Shown one piece after another: positions 1 through 13,342 of a DNA stretch of 64,000 nucleotides. The notes below the pieces were generated by a model. That model made no database searches and had not been told where the DNA came from. It was given only the letters and a program-made list of their open reading frames with translations. How positions within the stretch are numbered: position 1 is the first letter of the stretch; every line of letters begins with the position of its first letter. The stretch is from Carposina sasakii. Taxonomy: Eukaryota; Arthropoda; Insecta; Lepidoptera; Carposinidae. The DNA is taken from NCBI GenBank assembly GCA_014607495.2, contig CP053154.1, positions 8,928,001 through 8,992,000 on the forward strand, given 5' to 3'. Both the position numbers and the translations under genes were made by a program.

Positions 1-945
1 CCTGGTACATCCCGTGCACCTCATCAAGTTGATCGAACGTCAACAACCCAGGCTCAAACGCCAGAGTTTGTCAATGCCTCGGAAAGTATTGTATTCCGTG
101 AACCTGTTGAACAAAGGCCAGAGACCTCTTTACCTCAGACTTCTGCTTCTTTAGTTTGTGAAATAGAGCTGGATAATCAGGAAAATATTTCCTCTCCACC
201 AAATCTGACGCAGATTCAAATCGACAGAGAATCTACTAGCATCTTGATGGATTCGGAAATTTTAGAAGGTATTAGTAATTTTGACATTGGTGATTCTACA
301 ATTGCAGATATTTTAGGCAGTAATATAGAACCAGAAACACCATCGAAAATTTTAATAGAAGTCTCACCTATACCAAAAATTCCCTTGACCATGTCTAAGA
401 GGTGGAAACAGTCCGCAGATATTTTGAACTCAAAAAAAAATATTAAACAAAAGAAGGATGTGGCTGAAAGGAAAGAAAAACAAATAGAAACTACCAAGAA
501 AAAAGAGTACTTAAGAAAACAAAGAAACAAACCAGCAACAAAGAGCGACAACAAAAAAAAACAACAGCATTATTTTAGTGATAGCGATGATGTTTACCTA
601 GCTGATTTATGTGATAAAGAAAATGATTATTTAAAAGTTAACCAGGGACGCGAACAGCGAAAACGGCGAATTATTTACAGTTCAAGCAGTGAAGATGAAG
701 ACTATTCACCGCAATATAAAATTAAGGGAAAGAAAACTAAAGGTTTGCCGGTAAAGAGCACTAAGATAGATGGACAGGATAAGCTTAAGGATAACTGTAC
801 AGAATGTTTTGAAAACTATAAAAGAACGAAATCTACATCAGATTGGATTCAATGTATAATGTGCCAGAATTGGCTACATGAAACCTGTACAATTTTCAAA
901 AATTATTGCTCAAAATGTGGAAAACTGAAACTGAACTGCGGCTAA
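1..945 (+). CDS. C-terminal part of a pogo/Tigger-like DDE transposase with PHD-like zinc finger (5' partial)
   Basis: The frame is open from the first base of the window to a TAA at 943-945, so the true start lies to the left; the ATG at 244 is internal. The visible 314 residues contain no DDE catalytic core. A Ser/Thr/Pro-rich stretch leads to a PIPKIPLTMSKRWKQSADIL segment, which resembles the tail after the DDE domain in insect Tigger/jerky-type proteins. A long Lys/Glu/Gln-rich basic region and an acidic SSSSEDEDY patch follow. The last 50 residues hold CTEC, CIMC, WLHETC and YCSKC, a C4HC3 arrangement like the PHD-type finger at the C-terminus of many insect pogo-like transposases. A domesticated gene is possible. 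No in-frame break is seen in this part. The family call rests on remembered architecture, not a search. Confidence 0.6.
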   Translation, partial: PGTSRAPHQVDRTSTTQAQTPEFVNASESIVFREPVEQRPETSLPQTSASLVCEIELDNQENISSPPNLTQIQIDRESTSILMDSEILEGISNFDIGDSTIADILGSNIEPETPSKILIEVSPIPKIPLTMSKRWKQSADILNSKKNIKQKKDVAERKEKQIETTKKKEYLRKQRNKPATKSDNKKKQQHYFSDSDDVYLADLCDKENDYLKVNQGREQRKRRIIYSSSSEDEDYSPQYKIKGKKTKGLPVKSTKIDGQDKLKDNCTECFENYKRTKSTSDWIQCIMCQNWLHETCTIFKNYCSKCGKLKLNCG

Positions 946-1350
946 GAATCATTTAAGTAGGATTACAAAATGATAATCTTTATTGTGTTATCTTAGTTTT
1001 TAAAAAAGAATTACTTTTATGATTATGCATGTTGGAAGATTATATTGTTGTTTTTGATTTTTTTAAACTTAATAATTAATATTTTATACCAACTAAGTAT
1101 TTAGAATTCCAATGTTGTTCAAAAAATATTTTTAGAATTTCATTGTTATTATTTTATTTGATCTCATTTGATAATTCTATTCTAACGATAACAATTAAAA
1201 GATTTAAGAATCTGCAAAATGCTTTTTATTATTATGACCGTGTTTCTAGGAGACAATTTCTATTTTAGGAGTAGCCTTCTACTGCTAAAACACCAATTGT
1301 CCTCAAAACATAATTAAATTTGGTTGATTTTTTAGTTTATACAGTATGAA

Positions 1351-1611
1351 GGGCTTCTATCCCGCGCCGCAGGCATCTATTCTTCATAGTATTTTCAAGG
1401 TGGGGCAACTATCCATACCGATAGGCATCTATCCTCAACAAAGGAGTTCTATAAAAAGCTAAAATCTGCAAAATCTGGAACTAATAGGTTCAAAAAAACA
1501 AATCACAGTTAAACATAAAGGATTGAAGTAGATAAATTCATAGACATTATTTATATAAAACTAATATTTTCAAAATTAGGAGGATATTTTAAAAAGTGAG
1601 GCATCTATACC
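1351..1611. repeat. Iterated RGGCWWCTAT motif downstream of the transposase ORF
   Basis: Five related copies occur: GGGCTTCTATCCC at about 1351, AGGCATCTATTC at about 1371, GGGGCAACTATCC at about 1402, TAGGCATCTATCC at about 1422 and GAGGCATCTATACC at about 1598. All have the same orientation. They start roughly 400 bases after the transposase stop, where subterminal transposase-binding repeats would be expected if the transposon's 3' end lies here. That role is inference; no terminal inverted repeat was identified because the left end is outside the window. Confidence 0.4.
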
Positions 1612-3042
1612 GCCTTTACCCTAACTACATCTAGCCCGTAAAGATTGAAATAGTCTACTCAAGATGAGTAGGTACCACTTTCATAGTACATAAATAATTA
1701 AATACACATCTACATACATATTATAGTCATGCCCATTTAGATTATCACTAACAGGCAGAAGTGTGCAAATTATTCATCCACTTTTCACCAGTGAAACATG
1801 AGTTTCGCGTAGTGTATTTATCGCCGCCATTTGGATATACAACAAATCAGGGAGCAGTAACGAATCCAATTGGAAATATTTCTGAATCATATACCAGTAC
1901 AATTCATAAAATACTTTTTTAATAGCCTTTACCGTTTCCCGCTGCTAGTCAATAAAGTCAGATGTGGCAAAATACCTGTGAATGTAGTTCGTTCATACCA
2001 AAGAATATACTTACTCTCTAACGAGGTTTATACCTCCCGGACGTAGACGGTGTACTCGAGGCCCAAGGCGGTCCACATCGGCGGATGCCTCGAAGTTTTA
2101 ATCGCCTGCGAGGCGTGATAAACAAATTTTAATTAAGTTTTGATATCACCGCTTAATTGCTAAGCCGAAGCTATCACAATATCTTTGTTTATTTATGAAT
2201 AAGTTAGAGCTGATTTGATTTGAGGAAATGAGATTCTGTGATCTTATCATCATTGGACGAAATTGCAAAAGTTAGTTTAATGTTTAATTCTTTTAATTAT
2301 AGATTCTGGTTTAGTCAGTATTGCTTAGTTCTATTGTGCCCAGCAGTGACGGTAATACATAATTTCACTTTTGATTGGCACAGCCATTAGGTTGCCTATT
2401 TATATCTGTGCTTACGGTTCATATTATATGTTGTAAAGCGTGCTCTATAACTTACGTGTACTCATTTGATAATTAAAATTTTACGTTAAATGCTATCCTG
2501 GAGTACTTTTATTTTATTTAAAAAAAAACTGTAACTATGATATTAAGATATCGCGACTACATGACTTATGGTCTTTACGGCTTGATTTTTCTGAGCTAAA
2601 TATATACGTTAAGTTAGTTTTTATAATATAAGTTATTGCTACCAATAACTCCTTATGCAGCATTAATGATTGAAAAATCAAATTAACCAAAATGGCAGTA
2701 ATTATTATGAGTTTTTCCTAAAATTCTTCACCACAAAACTTCTAAACTATAACGAGCATTAGGGGCATTCAAATCATTTTAACTTTTCCAAAAAATTCCA
2801 TTCTCTTTCCTGATGCGAATCTGTCCCTAGGCATGTTTTTTATTTATAAACTTGCCCACTTTCCAGTACCAAGTGGTTTCATTGTTAATTTTATTGTGTA
2901 AGGGCACAAAGTTTTTACGCCTACAATTTCTGGCCACAATTGTTTTGGAACTTAGAGAAAGTTGAAGGACCGTTGCGCAGCGAAACACATATAATAATCC
3001 TAAATATGTATTGCATAATTATTGTTATGTTAGCCATATAGT
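1612..3042. other. Non-coding, nothing recognised
   Basis: AT-rich sequence with stop codons in all frames. A GC-richer patch at about 2030-2110 has no supported ORF. Confidence 0.5.
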
Positions 3043-3240
3043 TTTGGTAGAGTAGAATTAGCACCACCCCATATGTGCTGTATCGTAAAAGGCGATTAAA
3101 GGTCTTCCGGGAGGCGGACAGTCACCAACCCGCCTGCCCAGCAAGTTGACTGTGGGCATTGTATTAGCTTTGTGGCGTACCCTGGGGGAGGCCCACGTCC
3201 AGCAGTGGACTGCAATAGGCTGATGTGTGTGTATGTGTAT
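3043..3240 (+). mobile_element. RTE-like retroposon tail, copy 1
   Basis: The copy reads from a decayed GTAGAGTAGAATTAGCACC through GGCGATTAAAGG, TTCCGGGAGGCGG, CACCAACCCGCCTGCCCAG and AGCAGTGGACTGCAATAGG, ending in a GTGTGT run. The same series of blocks recurs at 14044, 15947 (reverse), 17040 (reverse), 37951 and 55038. The C-terminal reading of the better copies (WRALGEAYVQQWTALG) matches the end of the RTE/BovB-type LINE ORF common in Lepidoptera. This copy is truncated and is not a gene. Confidence 0.7.
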
Positions 3241-4930
3241 TGAGGGTAGGACTTTAATTTAGACTTGTAAAAGCTTTTGTTATAAATCTCGACATCTTGA
3301 TAGATTAAAAACAGATAAAAAAAATGGCGTACAATAGTAAAACGTCCACAGAAACTGCAGTAACTTTTGAGAAGACAAGATCGTGCATTCATTCATTCAT
3401 TCTTCTTTCTGTCATGAACTGATGCCACCGCAGGCGATGAATAAAATCTATTATTCGTGTTCTTTTGCATAAATAAACTGGAATTGAAAGAAAAAGTACA
3501 TTTTCTTTATCATAAACTTTATTTGTGTAAACTTTACTGTGTACAATAAAGCATAATAATAAAAACCATTAACTTATAAATAATTGAACTGTAACATTAA
3601 AAAAAAATATTATACTAGGTCCCATGAGCATAATTTTATGCAATGCTATTTACGAAAGTTAAAATAAGAAACGCATTTTCAGCACGATTTCACTGCATTT
3701 TGTATATTCCCGACTGGAACGTATCTCCAAGGATGTCAGCAGGTAGTTATTAAAAATGGTGTCTGCAGCAGACACCTGATGCAATAAATCACTTGTGCAT
3801 TATAGCAGAGGCACGGAGAGGCGCTTCGTTAGGAAAAACAAACCTCTCTCTTACGAAGCTTCGGATTCATTTTGTAGAACAGCTCGTTTGTATTTCAAGC
3901 TGTTTAACGAATAAGAAAATGAGTTTACAGGCTTTTAGTTAATGAACAGCTAAGGATTCTAGATTTTTATTTGAGAGTTTCAAAAATTGGAAGTTATTTT
4001 ATTCGTGTCATCTTAGGACAAAAATTATATTAGTTCAGAGAATTACGAAGCTTAGTATTACTATGTTTATTTCGCGTAGGTAAAACTGGGACACTTGATT
4101 ATCTTCAGAGATAACATCAGATTGTTGATTTATTACCATAATATATGTGTTTTTAAAAATAAATATAGGTACTTACATGCCTACACCAATGAAATTGCAA
4201 TAATAATAATTATCAACAGAAACTACAATTTCATACATGAGATTACAAGTTGCAGTCAGTAATGAATGCGGGCCGGATTACCAAGCCAGCTTCGGGACAG
4301 TTACATAAAAGTTGCCCGACACGGGGAATCCCCCAGGATATTTATTCAACATTTTAAGCCAATCTGCTAAAGGAAATAATAAAATGTGATAGTTGTAATA
4401 TATCTATCTATATAATTCTTATTTCAGAGCCAAAGCGGTATGCGGTAGGCTGGTATGTCGATTGCGATAACCACGAGGTACCTTCAATGTACGCCGCTTA
4501 ACTTTACATGATTAAAATTATTTTAAAGAATCATTTATTTATGTTTCTAAAAAGCAAAAATAAACACCTTAATTTTTTTACACACGCTAGTTTGTTTCTA
4601 TCTTAATATATATCCTAAAAAATATCTTCTAACCAGAAGAGAGTTACAGAAAAAGCAATGGATGGATCTTAGAAACATGTTTCATAAAAGTGACTGCAGA
4701 ATGGATGCACCATTAGAAAACAATGTTTTTGCTTCTCAAGAAACAAGACAGCTAAACTTAAAGCTAATGTTTTCAGGATATACTTACCAGCAGTAGACTG
4801 TACATGCCACGAAGGAAACACAAAGGGAGTTGGCATAATAACGAAGAGTTATAGAAAACATAGAGTCACCTCACTGCTCTGTTGCTTGAGTGATGATTTG
4901 TTCTTTCCGCCTCTTGTTTGTTTGTCCACT
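3241..4930. other. Non-coding, nothing recognised
   Basis: AT-rich spacer. A GC-richer stretch at about 4260-4340 has no coding support and no second copy that I noticed in the window. Confidence 0.4.
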
Positions 4931-5232
4931 GATATATCATCATCATCATTTTAACCATAGAAAGTCCACTGCTGAACAAAGACCTCCTCCAATGACATCC
5001 ACTGCCACTAATTGGAAGCGGCCTGAAACCAGCGGGTAGTCTCCAGTCAAGAAACTTTCAGCGCCATCAGCAATCAGTTCTTCGAGTTATGTGCCACAGC
5101 CACTTAATCTTGCTGGACTATGACGCTATGTCAGTGACCTTCGATTGTCTACGGATCCTCATACCTGATTCTCTTACACAGAGAAACCCCGAACAAAGCC
5201 CTATTCATTGTTCGCTGGGTGATCTTAAGCTT
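4931..5232 (-). pseudogene. RTE-like LINE reverse-transcriptase ORF, 3' fragment, frameshifted
   Basis: On the minus strand the fragment can be read in two shifted frames. One gives RTMNRALFGVSLCKRIRYED, then a shift to RRQSKVTDIA and KIKWLWHITRRTD. This is the conserved sequence before the C-terminus of RTE/BovB-type LINEs in moths. It ends at the usual LINE tail, with a CAGCAGTGGAC block and an ATGATGATGATG run at the far end (4938-4951 on the plus strand). Several stops and frameshifts make it a dead fragment. Confidence 0.7.
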
Positions 5233-7154
5233 TTTCAAGTGATTGATTAAATAAATAAATAAATATTCACACACAACACAACATATTAACCTAGTCCCAC
5301 ACTAAGATCCTTAAGTTCATGTGTCATGACTCATGAGTAGGTACTAGGCAACGCTATATAAATACATAGATAGATATATAAATACCTAGAAATATCCATA
5401 ACTCAGAAACATTTATATGCATTGGTGGTAACAAGTCTACATTGGCACTCCTCTTAGTGCTTTCTTCACTGTACGTACCGTTTACAGTTCCCAGCAGATA
5501 TAACCGGCCGTAAAAGCTTTTTCCCCGACATTTTTATTTCGCACACATCCGGAACGTATGTAATATCTGGTATGTATGGCGTATTGAATGTGCACCGCGT
5601 TTTGGTTTAAAGTTTTGTAGAGACGCTTGCTGTCTCGATTATTTTTCTTCATTGTTATGTGAGCTTTTTAAATTAAAATATGAGAGAGATTTTTTTATTA
5701 TTAGTATGTTCCTCAACATTAGTGCTGAGATAAAGATAGATTACTTTCCTAGATGTAATCAATCATTGTCATAATATGCAAACTGAATGTACGTAAATTT
5801 TATTAATTTGCACAAAGAAAAACTAATAATACCATTCTCCAACGGCCAATTGAGATAAGTCCATAGATCACTGGAATCTGAATCAAAATTTTATATAATA
5901 ACAATTGAAGGTTTAATTCAATAATAATAACAGGAACATGATATTCACATTCTATTTCCGTACTATAAGCCTTAATTTTCATAGGAAAACTTTGTAAATC
6001 ATATTGTAAAAACATTATTAGGGGCCTATGTTCAGCAGTGGGATTCCTATTACTGAAATAATTATACTTAGTTAAAACCGTAATTATAATTATTCAAATA
6101 AATAACTAGTTTTGTTTTTATGTTATCAGGCGGTATCAGATCCCGGCTACGTGCCGCTGTATAATCGGCCGGATAAAAGAGGCGTGCTCATCTCATTGTC
6201 GCAGAGTTTGCTAAGATTTCATAAAACATTATCTTTCTTATTTAAAAATAAATCTGCTGATACAAATTTTGTGTTGTTTGATTAGGCCTTTCTTGTTACG
6301 TACCCTGCATACTAGAGAAGTTTCCTCGTTTTAGGTATTTAAGGATTTTTAAAATACGGTGTGTTATACAATAAACCTTCCACATAATTATCTAACCTCG
6401 GAATTTTCGTATTTAGATACAGTTTTCCTATCCAGATTTAGAACAAATAACTTTGATAAGTACCATCATAAGTTAAAAACATAGTTGACAAATACCTATC
6501 TATCCTTAATAATCTTACATTAAGATATAAAGTTACACAGTCTATCGACACTTAATGTAACATGTTCACACACAACGTAGATATTATAGTATAGCTAGAC
6601 ATGACACGATATCGACGGTAATTTCCCGCGGCGTGCGATCCCGTATCGGCATCGGAAATTGATGTTATGTGGTAACATCAAATGTAACTGTTGCTTTTGG
6701 AATGATCACAAAGCAAAATTCTTGTCTTATTTGTTTTGGAAGTAATAGGTGTATGAGGATACTAGATGCTATTATTATTTGCTACCAGTTATTTTTCGAG
6801 AAAATAAGAACATTTAAGCATGTCATATAATACATCAAAATATTGTACTCATTCCTGTGTTCACGCTTCTTTTTCCGCTATAACATGAAAAATTCATTAC
6901 CTCATTCATTCTCTTATAATCAATATTAATTCCGGCTAATGTATGAGCCGTGTATTTTCATGTCAATCAATGATATCACCCCTGATATTCACCAAAAAGT
7001 ATATTCAGAAACATTGCTTTGATGTTGCTACGTTGATTTTTGCTTATTAGAACTTCATGGCATTAGTAACTGTAGGTATACATGTTACTACCTATACATT
7101 GTATAGTTAAGTATTATTATTATTTATTATATATTGAATGTTACCAATAAAATA
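5233..7154. other. Non-coding spacer
   Basis: No gene. A tiny LINE-tail remnant (GGGGCCTATGTTCAGCAGTG, 6021-6040) is the only recognisable element. Confidence 0.5.
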
Positions 7155-7270
7155 ACAAGCCTATCTGAAGAATAAATAAAATGCTGTCTTTCTCTAAAAC
7201 TTGATCAAGATAGAGACAGCATCAACTTTATCCGTCAGATAGGCTATCTGACTATTTGGCAAAATCGACC
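7155..7270. repeat. Hairpin-forming MITE-like repeat with CAGATAGGCT arms
   Basis: AGCCTATCTGAAGAATAAA and ATGCTGTCTTTCTCT on the left pair imperfectly with AGAGACAGCATC and TTTATCCGTCAGATAGGCT on the right, leaving a loop around CTTGATCAAG. The downstream GCAAAATCGACCC and the related locus near 23030-23130 (GGGCCGATTTTATC, then ATAGCCTATCGG) suggest a shared MITE family. A pre-miRNA shape cannot be excluded, but repetition makes a MITE more likely. Confidence 0.45.
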
Positions 7271-8517
7271 CTTCGTAATAGTAGATAGTTTGAATCAGCT
7301 GGTTGCCTGTTGACTACTGTCTTACTATCTAAATGAAAACTCTAGAAGTAACAGGATCGTGTCATTATAATTCAGTGAATACAGAAAGCTTTTTTTTTTC
7401 AAATTTAACTATTTGTGTTTCAGGTCGAAATGACATTAGAGCATACCCAATTTTTCACATAAATACAGAAGCACACAACATCGCTACTCCAAATGTTTGT
7501 AGAAGTAAAAAAGCCATTACTAAAAACGAACTGGAAAAAAGATGGCCGCCCGGACAGTCACGCAAGAGTCCCAGAGGTGGCACTGCGGTCACGTATAAAT
7601 TACAAAGCCTTTGTTGTCCTCCAAACTCCAACTTACTTTCTTCTCTTAAATCTTGACTTGAATTACGGGGACGCAGTTTAAGAAACTCTTTAGTGTTCCC
7701 AACGTAATGCTATTAGGAAAAAGTGCGTCAATAAAACTTTGGGTTACGGCACCTGCTTTTATATACTCGGGGTCTGTAATTCTGTATACATACGGTGTAC
7801 CTACAAATATATCGCGTGGTCTGTCACGCAAATAAAATTAAAATATTCGAGTTTTTTTTTTTCATAAAAAGTGATATTTTATCAAAGCTCTGTTTAATAA
7901 GTAGTTTAAGCATCATTCTTCGCTGCTGTAACTGATAATGAAATACATAAAAAAACTTAATTTATAAAATCCAAAAACCCGATCGCGTAAAAAAGAACCA
8001 AACTATGTAGATACATTATAAAAAAACTGAAAAGAACATAAATCAGCCAACAAGCACTTGCAAGCTACGATAGTTCCTTGCAATACTCTTTACTGCTGCA
8101 TACCAATCTGTTCATTGTATCAATAATTTAAAAAAAAGTTACATAAAATGAGCCTTTGTCTTGAGAAACCCGAAACAACAGGAGAGGGTGTAAAATCATT
8201 GTTAAGAATATTCTTATGTCTGACATCTGTGCTAGTCAGCCAATATTTTTATTGTTTTACATTTTGTCAATAGTAAAAAAGTCTATTGTAATGTTTTTCT
8301 GACTTTCTATTGAAGGGTGGTTTACTAACGCGCTGCAAACTAAACGAAACCTTAAGGTATGTCAGCGGCGCCTTGGTTGATAGTACATACATACATAGGC
8401 TGTTAAACACAATACCACTCCTTTGCGTCGCGCAGTCGGGCAATAAAACTAATACAACCAATAGCAGAGCAACATATGAGTATTTAAAAAATTAGTAAGT
8501 ATACATACATACATATA
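7271..8517. other. Non-coding spacer, nothing recognised
   Basis: Short overlapping ORFs on both strands (7333-7831) have no family resemblance and no consistent start. I treat them as chance. Confidence 0.4.
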
Positions 8518-8575
8518 ATCACGCCTTTATCCCTTACGGGGTAGGCAAAGTACCAAGGGCCGATACGCATATTTT
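8518..8575 (+). repeat. Short interspersed repeat (ATCACGCCTTTAT / GGGGTAGGCA), copy 1
   Basis: ATCACGCCTTTATCCCTTAC, GGGGTAGGCAAAG and ACCAAGGGCCGATA are found again, reverse-complemented, at about 13343-13413. A related GGGGTAGGCAGAG block lies at 34236. This is a dispersed repeat and not a gene. Confidence 0.55.
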
Positions 8576-8781
8576 ACATTTTACAGTTTTCACAACCGCT
8601 TTATAAGAGGATTGGCGTCAGGCAGGCAGCCGGCCGTAAAACAAACACCAAATCCTTGGCAATATGAGCCTTGTAAGAAAATGATGATGAAAGAAAGTCA
8701 TTACGATTGCCATCGTAAAGAGCCAGTAGTCTGCTTCATAGAAAAGCTCTCGCACTATACACAGATACTGCAGATATACAC

Positions 8782-8833
8782 ACAGCAACTAGCGCCATCA
8801 TTCAAAGGAACTATTTGGTGTAACGCAGTTTAG
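8782..8833 (+). repeat. ACTAGCGCCATCATTC repeat, partial copy
   Basis: ACTAGCGCCATCATTCAAAG followed by GAACTATTTGGTG is shared with the longer copies at 52967-53103 (plus) and 54449-55030 (minus). Only the inner end is present here. Confidence 0.55.
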
Positions 8834-11800
8834 GACTACCTCGTTAAAATAGCTGCACTGCACTAGACAATACGTTTCGATCAATCAGTAGTGCAGAACA
8901 GGGACGTGCAGTTAACTGACGCGGCTAACAAATAGACGCCATTTTTAGTTTTCATGTGACAACTGATCTCTGGAGTTGCTCTTGGTTTGCTGGAAGAAAA
9001 GGTAAATAGGGTAATGTGGTAATAATAAATGTAGCATTTAATGTAGGGTACACTAATCTATTATTTAACAAAGTTAAGATAATAAACTTTTACTGAAACA
9101 CATAAAGATTAACGAAAACGGATGGTAACAAAAATAATGCTAGATAACTTTCAAACTACCCAATACACGAATTGAAACGCCGGATAACACAACCGCTACA
9201 CCCATGAGCTAATCAAATAGGCGCAATTTCCCGTTTCCGTACGGTACTGTCGTGTCTAGTAGATTCTTAATTTCACGCGCCGCCGGGCCAGTCGCGCTGG
9301 TGCGCTGTTAACTCGTCGAATTAATGGTACATACCTGCACTGTAAAGCTAATTTCTGGGAAAATTTCATTGAAACCAGCAGATAGTTTTCCAGGAAAAAC
9401 GTATGAGTCATTAAACAGAAATTTAAACTACAGGGAAACCTTGAAATTAGATAATCTGCTGAGTTTAAAATTTAATTTGCTGGTCGGATTGCAATAGAAT
9501 TTCGAGATTGGTAAAGTTATACGAGTATTTTTAAGGACATTTTTATTTATAGGTGTTACCTCTAAATATTTGTTACCGATGCTTTCCCGTTAAGTATAGG
9601 TATTGTGTGTGTCAATTACAAGCGCTAAATACTACTGGCATACATATAGAATCGACAGAGACGAACGTTAAGGGTATGTCATCCGTCTTTGATATCTTAT
9701 CGGTGTTATTAAATAGGGTATGACTTGTGGTTATCCTATCCCTATAGAGCTGATGTAGATACTCTATGTATCTACGCTACTCAATCGTCTCTGAACCAAA
9801 TTAAATTCGAATCACCCTTAGTAGCTATATTCAGTCGATTATTTAATTAAACTCACTATACGAATTCGTAAAAAATTCGGAAACAGGAAGCTCTAATACA
9901 AAAAAAATAGCACACATTAAGATCAAGTAGTGCTCTTTTCCAGTGATCGCTAAGGATTTTGATAGTTCACGTAAATAATACATTTAATCGACAGATTAAA
10001 ATAGCATGTATGACTCGAGCCAGTTGGATACAACAATAAAATTTAAAAACGTCTTTAAAATAGGCGGAATTGGAGAAGGTATCGTGTCAAGCGAAACCTT
10101 TACTAACTGTTCTGTAATTTAGCAAAAATTCTTGACAGAATACTTATTTCATTTTTTACGAATTTTTTGCCACTCAAGGGACTACTTCACTACTACTACA
10201 ACTAAATATTATAATTTATTATAAAATATTCTTGTTTATTCAAAATTTATTTGATGGGCAGTTCTAAATACTCATTTAGTAGGTGCCTGTAATTATTACT
10301 TTTAAAATGGATTCTAGAGAGAGCATATTGTTATATCTTTTAGTAATGCAATAAGTACAATTTAATAATCTGTTACAAAATATTAACATTATTATGTTTA
10401 TTTAAACATAAATGATTCTCCGAGCATATCCCCTTAATATCCATACTGTATCCGCAAGCTGAACGATTGACATATGTTGACGCAGGGCTCCGTTAACCAT
10501 CAATATCGGATGCACTGGTAATACAAAAGTATATTGTTAATATTTTATGATAGATAGGTACCTTATCGCCTTTGGTCAGTACATGAAGTTCTCTAGAAAA
10601 AGCAGAAAGATGTATAAACCTAAAAAGTATTCTAATAGTAGGTATGGTATACGGACGGACAGTGACCTACACGAGGAGAAGGAAAATTAAATAAAAGATA
10701 TTTTCAAGAGGTCTGTAACCTGACATTACGAGGTGAACTCACAAATTACATTTGCAAGACATTAAAATATTTGATGTGAACTCGGAAATCTGGCCCCGGG
10801 GGATTTGTTCCAATATCATATTGGACGATTTCCTATGCTTTAAAATTCTCTTTGGAGCGCTGATCTCGGTCTGCCAGTGCAGGTCGATTAAACGATGTCT
10901 TGAATACCTAATAGGAGTGGAGAACGAGTCGAGAGCTCTCCCGATTCACTTGGTGGAGCATAAATTAGCTGTGGGGGCACACAAGCGGGCAATTCGGCAA
11001 AAACTCCAATCGTACGGCGAAGTTGGGCGATTAAGCCGTGAGGCGTGGTGTGGCCAGGTCTGCTCTTGACAGTTAGTGCCGCCACTTGTTATAATCCGTT
11101 AAACTTTCGACCCTCGTCAAGGTACGTTGAGAATTAATGGAAATGCCTTCTTTTTCGATTTATGACTCTCTTCTTTAAAGTGCTGAAAGGCTACAGCGTA
11201 GCGTGGAGCACTGTTCGCATTTTGTAATTACGTAGAGCTTACAGCGCTCATCTTAATAGAATTAATTTGCATTCTCCTATATGAGAAACACTCATAACGT
11301 GTTTGCATATTTAGTTAGGAGGCTACAACAAGTAAGGCACTTGCATACTTACAACTTTTTACTTATCCAACTCTGTTGTCATTAGCATTTCAGCCTCAAT
11401 TTCAGCGAAATGAATTTTACTGAGTTGTCATTGTAAAAACTTTATAGTAAGTACATTAAAATCTTAAATCATAGTATCGCAAAGTAATTTGGTAAAATGA
11501 AATCCATTATCTAGTACATTACATATATCAATGAGAAATAATTACTATACCTAAGGTATTTTATAATTCACTGACCCCAAATGTGAATATTGTTCTCAAT
11601 GTTTAAAATTGAAAATTGTTTTGTTTTTATTTCATTGAGCTGGTTTTCATTATATCAAAAAAATAAAAAGTAATCACTTATGATTATGATAGAAACTAAT
11701 AAATACACTAAAGTGGGTAGACTCAACTGCATCTAATTACAATTAGTAGGTATCCAAATAATTGGAGCATTATTATCCATTGGATATAAAATAGAATAAG

Positions 11801-13342
11801 GTTAAAAGATTTAGTAGAGATGACTAGCCCAACCCTTTAGATAATTTTCTTCAATAATATAATCTGCCTATTATGTAAAACATCTCTATATTATCTTTGA
11901 TATTTACGCGCTGTTACAATTTCAAATTCCCCAACAAATATTCATCTTAAACGCCTAATTGGAATACCTGAGCCGGTAATGATCGGAATTTTCTGTAGCC
12001 GTAATTATAATTATCACCATAATAATCTAAACTCAAGGAGTTTGCTCAGGCTGTTTGATAATATTAAATGCTGTGAAGATTTCGCTTCTCAAGATTTTAT
12101 GCAGAATTAAAAATACTAGTTTTCACAATAATATTTTATAGGATTTATTGATATAGAATGTAGAGAATAAGTTAGATGGGATTACAAGTAAAAACCTCAA
12201 TTTTTTCTTGTTGGAAAATGAGCGACGTTATGCCTTACACTATGATATACTTAACTAAATCTACATCTTCATAACCTGAAAAATACTTCAAAAATAGCCA
12301 GAAATATATCCAACAACGTAAACAGAAAGTAATCAACAACGCACAATCGATAGGAGCGGGCATTATGATAATCGCAGGTACGAGCGAAATCACAATAGCA
12401 TCCCACGGTTTATAAGAAAAGGGAATAGAACGGTGGGTTCCGTAGGTAATAAAGGCAGGCAACAATTTATTTATATGACGCTTCAGGGAGAAGTTATCTG
12501 AGCAGACGAGGTAGAATCAAGTTGATGCGGACGGCTCGGATGAGGATATAGGATGTGTTCCTCAATTCTCGAGTATTGCATTGCGGCTAATCGGTTTAGT
12601 GATTGAGCTGTATCGTTGGCTGATTTTATTGATGAAACTTAGTTGGTATATAGAATGTGGAGTTGATAGGGTGAAATGAGGAAATATGAAAATTATTTTA
12701 TTATTAAAACCCATTGCAATGCAGACTAATTAGTTGCGCCCAAAGATTGTGTAAGTTTTAGCCTATTTCAGCAATGCTTTTCTTTTTCTCTTCATATGCC
12801 GAATCAGTATTTTTAGAACAGGTAGCTACCTAACATAGTAGGTAAGTAGGTACTTAGTCTCAAAAGCTGTAGGGTGGTAGGCGATGACGTATCATATAAA
12901 AAAGTAATATGTGAATATATGTGTGTATTTTCACATACCTGTTATTTATTTCTGTTGCCGCTATAACAACAGGATACTAAAAACTAAATAAAATTAATAT
13001 TTAAGGGGAGCTTCCACACAACAAAAGCAACTTTTGTACCCTTTTGTGCTCGATATCAATAATGACAACAGGTAGGCACTTTAAATATCTATTCACAAAA
13101 TCCTCAGTGTATTTTTGCTTTAATAATAAATAATAAAATTAAATACATATTTTAGGGGGGGTAAAATACATATTTAGAGCTCTTAAAAAGATTTCTTCGA
13201 TCAACCCAGTCGGGAAAGAGAAATACCTAATAGGTAGGTATGTGTGGTAGTAGAGGGACAAGAGGGTCTTGGTGTTTTGTAGGCGACCACCTGTCACTAC
13301 TAACCGAACTTGTACATCTCAACTATACCCTCAAAATTTGTC
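8834..13342. other. Gene-free spacer with two GC-richer islands
   Basis: No gene is supported. At 9220-9320 and 10780-11110 the sequence is clearly more GC-rich than its surroundings, with overlapping ORFs on both strands of 10752-11085 but no known domain. Such islands near a developmental Pax gene could be conserved regulatory elements, but nothing in the sequence itself proves it. Confidence 0.35.

Noticed and set aside
7155..7270. A microRNA precursor
   Set aside because: The hairpin has a relative at 23030-23130 and shared flanking blocks, which points to a MITE family; no known mature miRNA sequence was recognised.
10752..11085. Protein-coding genes on either strand of the GC-richer island
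   Set aside because: Two overlapping opposite frames exist, but neither has a recognisable motif, intron signals or a good start context.
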